Assembly (NCBI GenBank): GCA_937908115.1
Contig: CALEQZ010000035.1
Span: forward strand, 16,442 to 80,441
Direction: 5' to 3'
Source: an uncultured Alcaligenaceae bacterium
Lineage (GTDB): Bacteria; Pseudomonadota; Gammaproteobacteria; Burkholderiales; Burkholderiaceae_B
Length of the DNA stretch: 64,000 nt
Under the pieces are notes generated by a model. The model was not told where the DNA came from. It worked only from the letters and a program-made list of their open reading frames with translations, and searched no databases. How positions within the stretch are numbered: position 1 is the first letter of the stretch; each line of letters starts with the position of its first letter. The position numbers and the translations under genes were made by a program. This document shows positions 45,176 through 55,434 of this stretch, piece after piece.

Positions 45176-46399
45176 TCACGACAATTCCTCGAGCCGGCGC
45201 GGGGAATAGGTTTCCCAGGCATTGCAGCCCGGGCATTGCCAGTAGAAGCGGCGCGCCTGGAATCCGCACGAGCGGCACGCGTAGCGATCCAGCCGCTGGG
45301 TGTGCTTGTGGATGAGGCTGCGCAGCAAGGCGAGGTCCGCGCCAGGCACCGGGCTGTCTGCTGGTCGCTGGCCGTCTGGCGCGCTGGCCAGCTCGGCCTC
45401 CAGCAGCCGATCCAGGCCGAGCAGTGACGGATGCGTGCGCAGCGCGTTGCGCGCAAACGCCCAGGCCGGATCCACGCCATGTTGCGCGCGCAGCTCCCGG
45501 AACACGATGTTGAAAAGATCCAGGGAAGGATGCTTGGCGTAATGGGCCTGCAACAGTGCCAGCGCCTCGGCCTGTTGGCCGGCGGCGCGGTAATTCTCGA
45601 ACAATGCTTGCGCGGCCAGGCCCGCGTACTCAGGCTGGCCTGCGAGGATGGATTCCAGGTGCAGCCGCTCGCGCTTGGCATCGCCTTCGAGCGCCGCCAG
45701 CCGCGCACGAAGCAGCGCGATGCGCACGGTGGATGCCTCGCTGATCTGGCCGGCGCCGGCCGATTTCACTGCATTGTCGGCCGCATCCAGCGCGGCCTGC
45801 GCCCGCTCCAGCGCCGGCGGAGAGGCCGACAGCGCCGATTGGGCCTGCTCGCAGTGATAGTGCACCAGCTGTGGCACGGGCTCGTCGACCAGCCCGCGCA
45901 ATGCCTTGACCGCCTCGATCGCGCGCGGCCAATCGTGCTCGGATTCGTAAATGCGTATCAGCGCGCGCAATGCCGGCAGCGCGTAGCGCGTGTCCTTGAG
46001 CTGCTCGAACCCGCTTTCGGCGCGGTCGAGCATGCCCGCCTTCAGGTAATCCTGCGCCAGCTCGTGTAGGGCGTGCTCGCGCTCGCTGGCCGGCAGGTCG
46101 GCACGCGCCAACAGGCTCTGGTGTACGCGTATGGCGCGCTCCATCTCGCCGCGACGGCGGAACAGGCTGCCCAAGGCGAAGTGCAGCTCGGTGGTTTCCG
46201 GGTCGAGCTTGGCGACCTCGACGAAGGCGTCGATGGCGCGGTCGGGCTGCTCATTGAGCAGGAAGTTCAACCCGCGGAAATACGAATCGGGCAGGTTGCG
46301 CGTCTCCGACAGCATTTGCCGGATGTCCACCCGCGCCGCGATCCAGCCCAGCCCGAACAGCACGGGCACGAAAATCAGCCACCAGGGTTCGAAATCCAC
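45176..46399 (-). CDS. lapB: lipopolysaccharide assembly protein LapB (YciM)
   Basis: Inner-membrane TPR protein that controls LPS synthesis by guiding LpxC degradation by FtsH. The 407-residue protein has an N-terminal membrane anchor (WWLIFVPVLFGLGWIAARV), about eight TPR helices (SYFRGLNFLLNEQPDRAIDA and following) and a C-terminal rubredoxin-like metal site with CRSCG...CPGC. I chose the GTG at 46399 as it places the membrane anchor at the N-terminus; a longer reading covers lapA. It lies 26 bases after lapA. Confidence 0.93.
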   Translation of the reverse strand: MDFEPWWLIFVPVLFGLGWIAARVDIRQMLSETRNLPDSYFRGLNFLLNEQPDRAIDAFVEVAKLDPETTELHFALGSLFRRRGEMERAIRVHQSLLARADLPASEREHALHELAQDYLKAGMLDRAESGFEQLKDTRYALPALRALIRIYESEHDWPRAIEAVKALRGLVDEPVPQLVHYHCEQAQSALSASPPALERAQAALDAADNAVKSAGAGQISEASTVRIALLRARLAALEGDAKRERLHLESILAGQPEYAGLAAQALFENYRAAGQQAEALALLQAHYAKHPSLDLFNIVFRELRAQHGVDPAWAFARNALRTHPSLLGLDRLLEAELASAPDGQRPADSPVPGADLALLRSLIHKHTQRLDRYACRSCGFQARRFYWQCPGCNAWETYSPRRLEELS

Positions 46400-46425
46400 G
46401 CGGTCGTTTCCTGCAAAAGTCGCGC

Positions 46426-46755
46426 CTACAGCGGCGACATGGGAGCGATGGTCTCGGGCGCCACGGGCTGCTGGGGCGCGTTGCCCGCCAGCGCAGCGGC
46501 TTCGGCCTGCAGGCGCTCGTTCTCGCGACGCAGCCGGGCGGCTTCGCGGCGCCGGCGCAGCGAACCCGGAACCGTCAGCAACAGGCCGAACAAGGCCCCC
46601 AGCACGAACACGGCCAGCATCACAACGATCAGGGGCACGTCGCGCACGACGTAGTCGCCGAAGAAATTGACGGCCACCGGGCCGGTGTTTTTCAACGCGA
46701 ACATCAGGACCGCGATGAAAACGACCAGGCGCAGGGCCCAGACAACGTAACGCAT
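46426..46755 (-). CDS. lapA: LapA-domain inner membrane protein
   Basis: Small two-helix membrane protein that pairs with LapB in LPS assembly. The 109-residue protein has hydrophobic segments at about 2-22 and 43-65, with the family motif FALKNTGPVAVNFFGD between them, and a basic then coiled-coil-like C-terminal tail (RRRREAARLRRENERLQ). The ATG at 46755 was chosen as the only start that gives the family N-terminus. Confidence 0.9.
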   Translation of the reverse strand: MRYVVWALRLVVFIAVLMFALKNTGPVAVNFFGDYVVRDVPLIVVMLAVFVLGALFGLLLTVPGSLRRRREAARLRRENERLQAEAAALAGNAPQQPVAPETIAPMSPL

Positions 46756-46833
46756 GGCAGCGCTCCGCAGGGTTTGGGATTGCAATTGTATTCCGGGCAG
46801 GGCCGCCAGGGCCTGCCACGATCCTTTGAAAAA

Positions 46834-46850
46834 CGGGGCCTCGCCCCCGG
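46834..46850 (-). terminator. second intrinsic terminator after ihfB
   Basis: On the minus strand a GGGGC/GCCCC stem with a 3-base loop is followed by GTTTTTC. It lies just past the larger terminator hairpin and would catch read-through before lapA. Confidence 0.6.
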
Positions 46851-46860
46851 TGGCCACGCA

Positions 46861-46915
46861 AAAGACCGGGGGCAGGCCGCCTTCCGCGAACGGAAGGACC
46901 ACGCCTGCCCCCGGT
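46861..46915 (-). terminator. large nested hairpin terminator after ihfB
   Basis: A perfect 13-base inverted repeat (ACCGGGGGCAGGC at 46865-46877 and its complement at 46903-46915) encloses a second perfect hairpin, CCTTCCG-CGAA-CGGAAGG, at 46880-46897. On the minus strand the outer stem is followed by CTTTTGC, a fair terminator tail. It lies 27 bases past the ihfB stop. Confidence 0.75.
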
Positions 46916-46941
46916 GGCGGCCTAGTCAGGCCGCGGCCGCG

Positions 46942-47295
46942 CTATGGCACGCTGAGCGTGTCTTCTGACCGCTCGGGCGCGTCGTCGTCCGCCGCAGCGG
47001 CCCCATTGCCCGGCGCGCCAAGGTCCACGCGCTCGCGCAGCTCCTTGCCAGCCTTGAAATGGGGCACCTGCTTGCCCGGCACCAGCACCTGCTCCCCCGA
47101 CTTGGGGTTGCGGCCGATGCGCGGCGCCCGCCGCGACAGCGAGAAGCTGCCAAAACCGCGGATCTCGATGCGCTGGCCGCCGGCCAGCGCCTGCGTCATC
47201 GCATCGAGCACGGTCTTGACCGCGAAATCGGTGTCGCGGGCGGCCAGCTGCGGATAGCGCGCAGCCAGGGCGGCGATCAGCTCCGACTTGGTCAC
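46942..47295 (-). CDS. ihfB: integration host factor beta subunit
   Basis: DNA-bending protein that works with IhfA. The 117-residue protein has the IHF/HU core MTKSELIAALAARYPQLAAR, the arm region RIEIRGFGSFSLSRRAPRIGRNP and KVPHFKAGKELRERV. It is longer than the usual about 94 residues by an acidic, Ala-rich C-terminal tail (GAAAADDDAPERSEDT). It starts 4 bases after the rpsA stop, the classical rpsA-ihfB pairing. Confidence 0.95.
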   Translation of the reverse strand: MTKSELIAALAARYPQLAARDTDFAVKTVLDAMTQALAGGQRIEIRGFGSFSLSRRAPRIGRNPKSGEQVLVPGKQVPHFKAGKELRERVDLGAPGNGAAAADDDAPERSEDTLSVP

Positions 47296-47299
47296 ATCG

Positions 47300-49015
<1,716 letters not shown>

Positions 49016-49091
49016 GTAAATGGAACCCTATGGCCGGATCGGCCTTTTTACACACCCTGGGGCGGGGATGGCCGCCAGGGTGGAGTTGCTG

Positions 49092-49120
49092 AAAACCCAG
49101 GCATGGGGAGATAGCCTGGG
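49092..49120 (-). terminator. hairpin with T-run between cmk and rpsA
   Basis: On the minus strand CCCAGGC and GCCTGGG (49120-49114 and 49102-49096) form a perfect 7-base stem with an 11-base loop, followed directly by TTTT. It can end transcripts from aroA-cmk, or act as an attenuator in front of rpsA. Confidence 0.6.
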
Positions 49121-49186
49121 GCCCGACTGCTGAAAAACATCACGGCATGGCCGGATGCGCGAGGGCGGTGCACGAAAAGTGGCGGC

Positions 49187-49873
49187 TTAGCCTGCCGCCG
49201 ACCGCCGGCGCTCCTGCTCGTGCCAGAGGTCCAGGATGGCCTGCACCGTTTGCCCGACCGTCAACGACGAAGAATCGACGATCCGGGCATCGGGCGCCGG
49301 CGCCAAAGGCGCCACCTTGCGGTTGGCATCCCGGGCGTCCCTCTCGCGCATATCGCGCAAAAGGTCTTCTAGGTTAGCAGGAATTCCCTTTTCCATCAAC
49401 TGCTTACACCGCCTCTCGGCCCGGGCGCGCACGTCGGCGACAAGAAAAATTTTCAGCGCCGCATCGGGAAAGACCACGGTACCCATGTCGCGCCCGTCGG
49501 CCACCAGCCCGGGCGGGCGCAGGAAGGCCCGCTGGCGCCCGAGCAGCGCTTGCCGGACTTCGGGCAGCGCAGCCAGCCGCGACGCAAAATTGCCCACCTC
49601 CTCGCGGCGGATGGCCTCGGTGACATCGCGTTCGTCCAGGTAAATGCAGCCCGGCGCAAAGCGTACCGGCAGGTCGCGCGCAATGCCGGCCAGCCTGGCC
49701 GCGTCGTCGGCCGCCACGCCCTGCTGCTGTGCGGCCAGCGCCGTCAGCCGGTACAGCGCGCCGCTGTCGAGCACATGCCAGCCCAACGCGTCGGCCACCC
49801 CGTGGGCGACCGTGCCCTTGCCCGAAGCGGTGGGACCGTCGATGGTGATGACTGCAGCGTGTTCGCGGATCAT
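49187..49873 (-). CDS. cmk: cytidylate kinase
   Basis: Phosphorylates CMP and dCMP to the diphosphates. The 228-residue protein has the P-loop DGPTASGKGTVAHGVAD, the CMP region LDSGALYRL and VADGRDMGTVVFPDA, followed by DVRARAERRCKQL. The ATG at 49873 overlaps the aroA stop (ATGA), giving translational coupling. The gene order aroA-cmk-rpsA-ihfB is common in proteobacteria. Confidence 0.96.
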   Translation of the reverse strand: MIREHAAVITIDGPTASGKGTVAHGVADALGWHVLDSGALYRLTALAAQQQGVAADDAARLAGIARDLPVRFAPGCIYLDERDVTEAIRREEVGNFASRLAALPEVRQALLGRQRAFLRPPGLVADGRDMGTVVFPDAALKIFLVADVRARAERRCKQLMEKGIPANLEDLLRDMRERDARDANRKVAPLAPAPDARIVDSSSLTVGQTVQAILDLWHEQERRRSAAG

Positions 49874-51198
49874 GCCTGTCCTCCCGCGCCGACCAGCCCG
49901 GCATAGACCTCGAAATAGCCGGGGAAAGTCTTGCTCACGCAACCCGGGTCCAGGATGCGCACCGGCGCCGGCCCGAAGGCGGCCAGCGAAAAGCACATGG
50001 CCATCCGGTGGTCGTCCCAGGTGCCGATATGCGCGCCGCGCCAGGCGCCGGGCGCCGGCGGCGTGACTTCGAGCCAGTCCGGCCCAGACCGGACCTGCGC
50101 GCCCAGCTTTTCCAGCTCGACCTGCATGGCGTGGATGCGGTCCGTTTCCTTGACGCGCCAGCTGCCGATGTTGCGCAACCGGCACGGGCCGTCGGCATAG
50201 AGCGCCAGCACCGCGGCGGTCATGGCCGCATCGGGAATCAGGTTGAAATCGGCGTCGAATGCGCGCAGCCTGGCGCCTTCGGCCACGCGCGGGCCGCTGA
50301 CCTCGATCCAGTCGGGCCCACGCCGCACCTGCGCCCCCATCGCTGTGAGCGTGTCGGCAAACGCCACGTCGCCCTGGATGCTATCGGCGCCGACGCCGGT
50401 CACCCGCACTGGCCCGCCGCCTATGGTCCCCAGCGCCAGGAAATACGATGCCGTCGAAGCGTCGCCTTCGACCTGGATGCAGCCGGGCGACCGATAGGCG
50501 CTGCCGGCCGGCACAACGAAGCGCCGCCAGTCCTCGTGCCGGACCGTCACGCCAAAGCGCGCCATCAGGTTCAGCGTAATACCGATATAGGGCTTGGAAA
50601 TCAGCTCGCCGGCCACCTCGATGGCCAGGTCTTTGCCCGTTCCAGATACGGCCAGCGGCGCGGCCATCAGCAAGGCGGTCAGGAACTGGCTCGACACCGA
50701 GCCCTGCACCGTCACGCTCGCCGCGCCCGTCGGTTCGGGCTCGCCGATGGCAAGCGGCGGGTATCCCTCCTGGCCCAGGTAATCGATGCGCGCACCCAGG
50801 CTGCGCAAAGCGTCGACCAGGTCGCCTATGGGCCGCTCGTGCATGCGCGGCACGCCGGACAAGCGGTATTGTCCGCCCAGTACCGCCAAGGCGGCGGTCA
50901 GCGGACGAAACGCCGTGCCCGCATTGCCCAGGAAAAGGTCGGCTTGCCGCACGCCGAAGCCGCCGGCACCTTCGACGATCACGCGGCCCTGCCCCTGGTC
51001 ATGCAACGCCACGCCAAGCTGGGCAAGCGCCGCGAGCATCACGCGTGTGTCGTCGGAGTCGAGCAGCCCTTCGACCTCGGTCCTCCCGCGGGCCAGCGCC
51101 GCCAGCAGCAGCACGCGGTTGGAAATGCTCTTGGAACCGGGCATCGGCACCGTACCCCGGGCCGAGCGCGCCTGCGGTAAATCCAGGTATGACGTCAT
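49870..51198 (-). CDS. aroA: 3-phosphoshikimate 1-carboxyvinyltransferase (EPSP synthase)
   Basis: Joins phosphoenolpyruvate and shikimate-3-phosphate in the shikimate pathway. The 442-residue protein has PGSKSISNRVLLLAALA near residue 20, LFLGNAGTAFRPL in the PEP site, and the C-terminal DHRMAMCFSLA. The GNAGTA motif and overall sequence place it in class I. The ATG at 51198 overlaps the tyrA stop region; longer in-frame text is the tyrA shadow. Confidence 0.96.
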   Translation of the reverse strand: MTSYLDLPQARSARGTVPMPGSKSISNRVLLLAALARGRTEVEGLLDSDDTRVMLAALAQLGVALHDQGQGRVIVEGAGGFGVRQADLFLGNAGTAFRPLTAALAVLGGQYRLSGVPRMHERPIGDLVDALRSLGARIDYLGQEGYPPLAIGEPEPTGAASVTVQGSVSSQFLTALLMAAPLAVSGTGKDLAIEVAGELISKPYIGITLNLMARFGVTVRHEDWRRFVVPAGSAYRSPGCIQVEGDASTASYFLALGTIGGGPVRVTGVGADSIQGDVAFADTLTAMGAQVRRGPDWIEVSGPRVAEGARLRAFDADFNLIPDAAMTAAVLALYADGPCRLRNIGSWRVKETDRIHAMQVELEKLGAQVRSGPDWLEVTPPAPGAWRGAHIGTWDDHRMAMCFSLAAFGPAPVRILDPGCVSKTFPGYFEVYAGLVGAGGQA

Positions 51199-52085
51199 GA
51201 ACGGCCTCCGAGCCGCCAGCCTCGCCGCGCCCGGCAGGCCTGTTCCAGCAGGTCCTGCAGCGCCTGGCCATCGCCCTCGGCCAGCGCGCGCTCGGCCTGG
51301 TCGAGCGCCGTACGCAGACCTGCCAGCTCGGCCAACAAAGCTTTGCGGTTGGACAGGAAAATATCTCGCCACACCTCGGGCGAGCCGCCCGCGATGCGCG
51401 TGAAATCGCGAAACCCCGTGCCGGCCAGCTCCAGCCTGCGCGGCGCATCCGGCGCTGCGGCGACCTGGGCCATGTAGACGGCCGCCAGCCAATGCGGCAG
51501 GTGGCTGACCGAAGCGAACACGGCATCGTGGTCGGCTGCCGGCATCTCCCGCACCTGCGCGCCGCACGCGCGCCAGGCGTCGGCCACGCGCGCCACGCGT
51601 CCAGGGTCGTTTTCGGGCAAAGGGGTCAAGATGACGTTGCGGTCCCGGTAAAGCGCCGCGTCGGCTGCGTCAGGGCCCGCGGCATCGGATCCCGCGATGG
51701 GATGGCCCGGCACGAACTGCCCGATGCGATCGCCCAAGGCCGCGCGCGCGGCGCAGACCACCGACTCCTTGGTGCTGCCCGCATCGGTGACGACGGCGTC
51801 CGGCCGCAACCCCGGCGCCAATGCGGCCAGGATGCCGCCCAGGCTATCCACGGGTGCGGCCAACATCACGAAGTCGGCCTCGCGCGCAGCCTGCTCCAGG
51901 GTGACGGCCTCGTCGATGAGACCCAGCTGCGCGGCGCGTGCCAGGCTGGCGGGATGGCGGCCGACGCCCAACACCTTTTCGACGCATCCGGCCTGGCGCA
52001 ACGCGGCGGCGAACGAGCCGCCTATCAGTCCGACCCCCACCACGGCAAGCACGCGCGCGGCGGGCTTGACGCCGCCGTTACTCAT
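51195..52085 (-). CDS. tyrA: prephenate dehydrogenase
   Basis: NAD(P)-dependent enzyme that converts prephenate to 4-hydroxyphenylpyruvate for tyrosine synthesis. The 296-residue protein has the nucleotide motif VVGVGLIGGSFAAALRQAG, TDAGSTKESVV, the substrate segment PGHPIAGSDAAGP and HLPHWLAAVY. There is no fused chorismate mutase domain. The ATG at 52085 overlaps the hisC stop. Confidence 0.94.
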   Translation of the reverse strand: MSNGGVKPAARVLAVVGVGLIGGSFAAALRQAGCVEKVLGVGRHPASLARAAQLGLIDEAVTLEQAAREADFVMLAAPVDSLGGILAALAPGLRPDAVVTDAGSTKESVVCAARAALGDRIGQFVPGHPIAGSDAAGPDAADAALYRDRNVILTPLPENDPGRVARVADAWRACGAQVREMPAADHDAVFASVSHLPHWLAAVYMAQVAAAPDAPRRLELAGTGFRDFTRIAGGSPEVWRDIFLSNRKALLAELAGLRTALDQAERALAEGDGQALQDLLEQACRARRGWRLGGRS

Positions 52086-53206
52086 GCCGGCGACAGCACG
52101 GCCGACAGCGCTTCGATGAAGCGCCGGTTTTCCTCGGGCAGCCCGATGGTCACGCGCAGCCACTCGGGCAGGCCGTCGCTGGCCACCGGCCGTACGATCA
52201 CGCCGCGCTTGAGCAGTTCCAGGTTGACCCGTTGCGCCTCGCCGACCCGGACGAGAAGGAAATTGCCGTAGCCCGGCACGTATTGCAGCCCGAGTTCGTC
52301 GAAAGCCTCTGCGAGCTGCTGCTTGCCGTCGCGGTTGAGCTCGTACGAACGCTGCAAGAACGCCTTGTCGTTCAGCGCCGCGATGGCCGCAACCTGGGCA
52401 AGCGTATTGACGTTGAATGGCTGGCGCACGCGGTTGAGCAGGTCGGTCAGCGCCGGCTGCGCGATGGCGTAGCCCACGCGCAGCCCCGCCAGCCCGTAGG
52501 CCTTGGAAAAGGTGCGCGAGACGATCAGGTTGGGGAAGCGCTTGACCCATCGCGTGCTATCGAACCGCAGCGACGGATCGAGGTATTCGTTGTAGGCCTC
52601 GTCGAGCACGACGGTGACACGGCAGCCATGGCGGTCGTGCACGGCTTGCAGGAAATCCTGCACCTGTCCGGCAGGCACGAAGGTGCCGGTCGGATTGTTG
52701 GGATTGGCGACGTAGACCACGCGCGTCTGGCCATCGATGGCCTCGAGCATGGCCGGCAGGTCGTGGCCGTAGTCGCGCGCCGGGACCACGATGTGGCGCG
52801 CGCCGCGCGCCTGCGTGGCCAGCCGGTAAACGGCGAAGGCGTACTGCGAATAGACCGCCGCCTGGCCCGGCTGCAGCAGCGCAAGCGCGGCCAGCTCCAG
52901 GATATCGTTGGAGCCGTTGCCCAGCGTCAGCCATTGGGCGGGCACGCCGTAGCGCGCCGACAGCGCGGCCTTCAGGTCGAATCCGTTGGGGTCGGGATAG
53001 CGGCCGAGCGCATCGGCCGCCGCCAGCATCGCCTGGCGCGCCGAATCCGGCATGCCGAGCGGATTCTCGTTGGAGGCCAGCTTGACGATGCCGGCCGGGT
53101 CGAGGTTGAACTCGCGCGCCAGCTCCTCGATGGGCTTGCCGGCCTGGTAGGGTGCGATGGCGCTGACGTGCGGCGGCGCCAAGAGGTCTTTGCTGGCGGT
53201 ACTCAT
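52082..53206 (-). CDS. hisC: histidinol-phosphate aminotransferase (HisC-type, aromatic cluster)
   Basis: PLP aminotransferase of fold type I. The 374-residue protein has LASNENPLGMPDSA at the N-terminal side, NPNNPTG, and the PLP lysine in SRTFSKAYGLAGLRVGYA. In this aromatic cluster, between pheA and tyrA, it probably serves phenylalanine and tyrosine transamination as well as, or instead of, histidine synthesis; many genomes carry a second hisC in the his operon. It lies 12 bases after pheA. Confidence 0.93.
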   Translation of the reverse strand: MSTASKDLLAPPHVSAIAPYQAGKPIEELAREFNLDPAGIVKLASNENPLGMPDSARQAMLAAADALGRYPDPNGFDLKAALSARYGVPAQWLTLGNGSNDILELAALALLQPGQAAVYSQYAFAVYRLATQARGARHIVVPARDYGHDLPAMLEAIDGQTRVVYVANPNNPTGTFVPAGQVQDFLQAVHDRHGCRVTVVLDEAYNEYLDPSLRFDSTRWVKRFPNLIVSRTFSKAYGLAGLRVGYAIAQPALTDLLNRVRQPFNVNTLAQVAAIAALNDKAFLQRSYELNRDGKQQLAEAFDELGLQYVPGYGNFLLVRVGEAQRVNLELLKRGVIVRPVASDGLPEWLRVTIGLPEENRRFIEALSAVLSPA

Positions 53207-53218
53207 GTCCGAAGGCGT

Positions 53219-54304
53219 TTACTGTGCCGGGTAGGAACCCAGCATCTTGAAGAAAGCGACCTGCTCTTGCAGGGCGGCAAGCGCCCGCGCCACGTGCGGC
53301 TCGTCCTTGTGGCCGAGTATGTCGACGTAAAAATAGTATTCCCACTGCCCCGTGCGCGCCGGCCGGGACTCGAAGCGCGTCATCGACACGCCATTGGTCG
53401 CCAAGGGGGCAAGCATCTCGTAGACTGCGCCGGCCCGGTTGGGCACAGCCAGGATCAGGCTGGTCTTGTCCCGCCCGCTGGGCAGCGACGGAATCCGCCC
53501 GATGGCAACGAAGCGCGTGCGGTTGTGCGGATCGTCCTGGATGCCCCCGGCCACCACCTGCAGTCCCCAGGCGGCCGCGGCCGATTCGCCGGCGATGGCG
53601 GCCACCGCGGGATCTTCCGAGGCCAGGCGCGCGGCTTCGGCGTTGCTTGCCGCGGCATCGCGTGCCAGGCCCGGCACGTTGCGCGCAAGCCACCCCTGGC
53701 ATTGGGCCAATGCCTGGGGATGGGCCATGACCCTGGTCACGCCGTCGAGCGAGCCGCTGCGGGTCATCAGGCAATGGCGGATCACCAGCGACCGCTCGCC
53801 CAGGATCTGCAAAGGTGTGTTCAGCAGCAGGTCCAGGCTGCGGTTGACCGCGCCTTCGGTGGAATTTTCCACCGGCACCATGCCCACATCCGCCTGGCCG
53901 GCCTCGACGGCGCGGAACACCTCATCGAAAGACGGGCAAGGCAGCGTCTGCACGGCGTGGCCGAAATGCTCCAGGGTCGCCTGCTCGGAAAACGACCCCT
54001 GCGGGCCCAGGTAGGCCACCGTCAGTCCTTTCTCCAGGCCGCGGCAGGCCGAAATGATCTCTGCCCAAATGGCCGCGACCGCATCGGCCGGCAGCGGTCC
54101 TTGGTTGAGCTCGCGCAGCCGCCGGATCACCTGGGCTTCACGCTCCGGACGCAGCACCGGCGCGTCGGCCTGCGCCGCGTGCTTGACCTTGCCGACTTCC
54201 TGCGCGGCGCGGGCGCGCTCGTTGACCAGGGAGAGGATTTGTTCGTCGAGCGCGTCGATGCGCTCGCGCAGCCGCTGCAGGCCGCCTTGCCTTGAATCAT
54301 CCAT
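53219..54304 (-). CDS. pheA: bifunctional chorismate mutase / prephenate dehydratase
   Basis: Makes phenylpyruvate from chorismate in two steps. The 361-residue protein has an N-terminal AroQ mutase helix (LRERIDALDEQILSLVNERA), a prephenate dehydratase domain starting YLGPQGSFSEQATLEHFG with ENSTEGAVNRSLDLL, and a C-terminal ACT domain with the regulatory FESRPAR motif, which predicts feedback inhibition by phenylalanine. It overlaps the serC stop by 8 bases. Confidence 0.96.
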   Translation of the reverse strand: MDDSRQGGLQRLRERIDALDEQILSLVNERARAAQEVGKVKHAAQADAPVLRPEREAQVIRRLRELNQGPLPADAVAAIWAEIISACRGLEKGLTVAYLGPQGSFSEQATLEHFGHAVQTLPCPSFDEVFRAVEAGQADVGMVPVENSTEGAVNRSLDLLLNTPLQILGERSLVIRHCLMTRSGSLDGVTRVMAHPQALAQCQGWLARNVPGLARDAAASNAEAARLASEDPAVAAIAGESAAAAWGLQVVAGGIQDDPHNRTRFVAIGRIPSLPSGRDKTSLILAVPNRAGAVYEMLAPLATNGVSMTRFESRPARTGQWEYYFYVDILGHKDEPHVARALAALQEQVAFFKMLGSYPAQ

Positions 54305-55427
54305 GGCTGCGCTCGAACTCGCGCATGTAGTCGACCAGCGCCTGCACGCCCTCCAGCGGCATGGCGTTGTAAATGGAGGCGCGCATCCCCCCCACGCTCT
54401 TGTGCCCCTTGAGCTGGATCAGCCCGTGCCGCTCAGCCCCTTCCAGGAAGGCCTGGTCCAGTGACGGATCGTGCAGCGTGAACGGCACGTTCATGCGCGA
54501 GCGCACCGGCTTGTGCACAACGTTGCGGTAAAAGGCGGTGCTGTCCAGGTAGCCGTACAGCAGGTCGGCCTTGGCCTTGTTGGCCTGTTCGATCGCCGCC
54601 AGCCCGCCCTGGGCCTTGAGCCACTTGAAGACCAATCCAGCGATGTAGATGGCGAAGGCAGGCGGCGTATTGAACCGCGAGTGCTCGCGGGCGACGTTGG
54701 CGTAATCGAAAGCCGACGGGCAGATGGGCAGCGCATGGCCAATGAGGTCATGGCGCACGATCACCACCGTGACGCCGGCCGCCCCGGCATTTTTCTGGGC
54801 GCCGGCGTAGATCATGCCGACCCGCTCCACCGGATGCCGCCGCGACAGGAAGTGCGACGATGCATCCACCACGAGCGGCACGTCTGGCGCGCCCAGCTCT
54901 GCCGGGGATGGCCAGTCGCGGATCTCCACGCCGCCTATGGTTTCGTTGCTGCAGAAATGCACGTAAGACGCGTCGGGGCGCACCTGCCAGTCGGCGGGAT
55001 CGGGCACCCAGGTCCAGGGCGCCTGCTCGCGGCCGTCGAGCACGGTGGCCTGTCCGCTGGTGGCAGCCACCCGCACGTCGCCATAGCGTCCGGCCTCCTT
55101 GTGCGACTTCACCGACCACTGGCCGGTGAGCACGTAGTCCGCACGCGGCGCACCACTGCGGCCGATCAGGTTCATCGGCACGATGGCGTTCTCGGCCGTC
55201 GCCCCGCCCTGCATGAAGAGCACCGCGTAATCGTGTGACAGCCCCAACAGCTCGCGCAGGTCGGCCTCGGCCTCGTCGCAGATCTGCACGAAGTGTTTGC
55301 TGCGATGGCTCATTTCCATCACGGAAACGCCGGTGCCATGCCAGTCAAGCATTTCGTCGGCGGCCTGGCGCAAGACGGGTTCGGGAATCGTCGATGGCCC
55401 AGGGGCGAAATTCCACGGTCTAGCCAT
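54297..55427 (-). CDS. serC: phosphoserine aminotransferase
   Basis: PLP enzyme of serine and pyridoxine synthesis. The 376-residue protein begins ARPWNFAPGPSTIPEPVL and has the PLP lysine in YAGAQKNAGAAG, VDASSHFLSR, and the C-terminal KSVGGMRASIYNAMP. The ATG at 55427 lies 7 bases after the gyrA stop; a longer reading into gyrA is not typical. Confidence 0.97.
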   Translation of the reverse strand: MARPWNFAPGPSTIPEPVLRQAADEMLDWHGTGVSVMEMSHRSKHFVQICDEAEADLRELLGLSHDYAVLFMQGGATAENAIVPMNLIGRSGAPRADYVLTGQWSVKSHKEAGRYGDVRVAATSGQATVLDGREQAPWTWVPDPADWQVRPDASYVHFCSNETIGGVEIRDWPSPAELGAPDVPLVVDASSHFLSRRHPVERVGMIYAGAQKNAGAAGVTVVIVRHDLIGHALPICPSAFDYANVAREHSRFNTPPAFAIYIAGLVFKWLKAQGGLAAIEQANKAKADLLYGYLDSTAFYRNVVHKPVRSRMNVPFTLHDPSLDQAFLEGAERHGLIQLKGHKSVGGMRASIYNAMPLEGVQALVDYMREFERSHG

Positions 55428-55434
55428 GAGTGCC

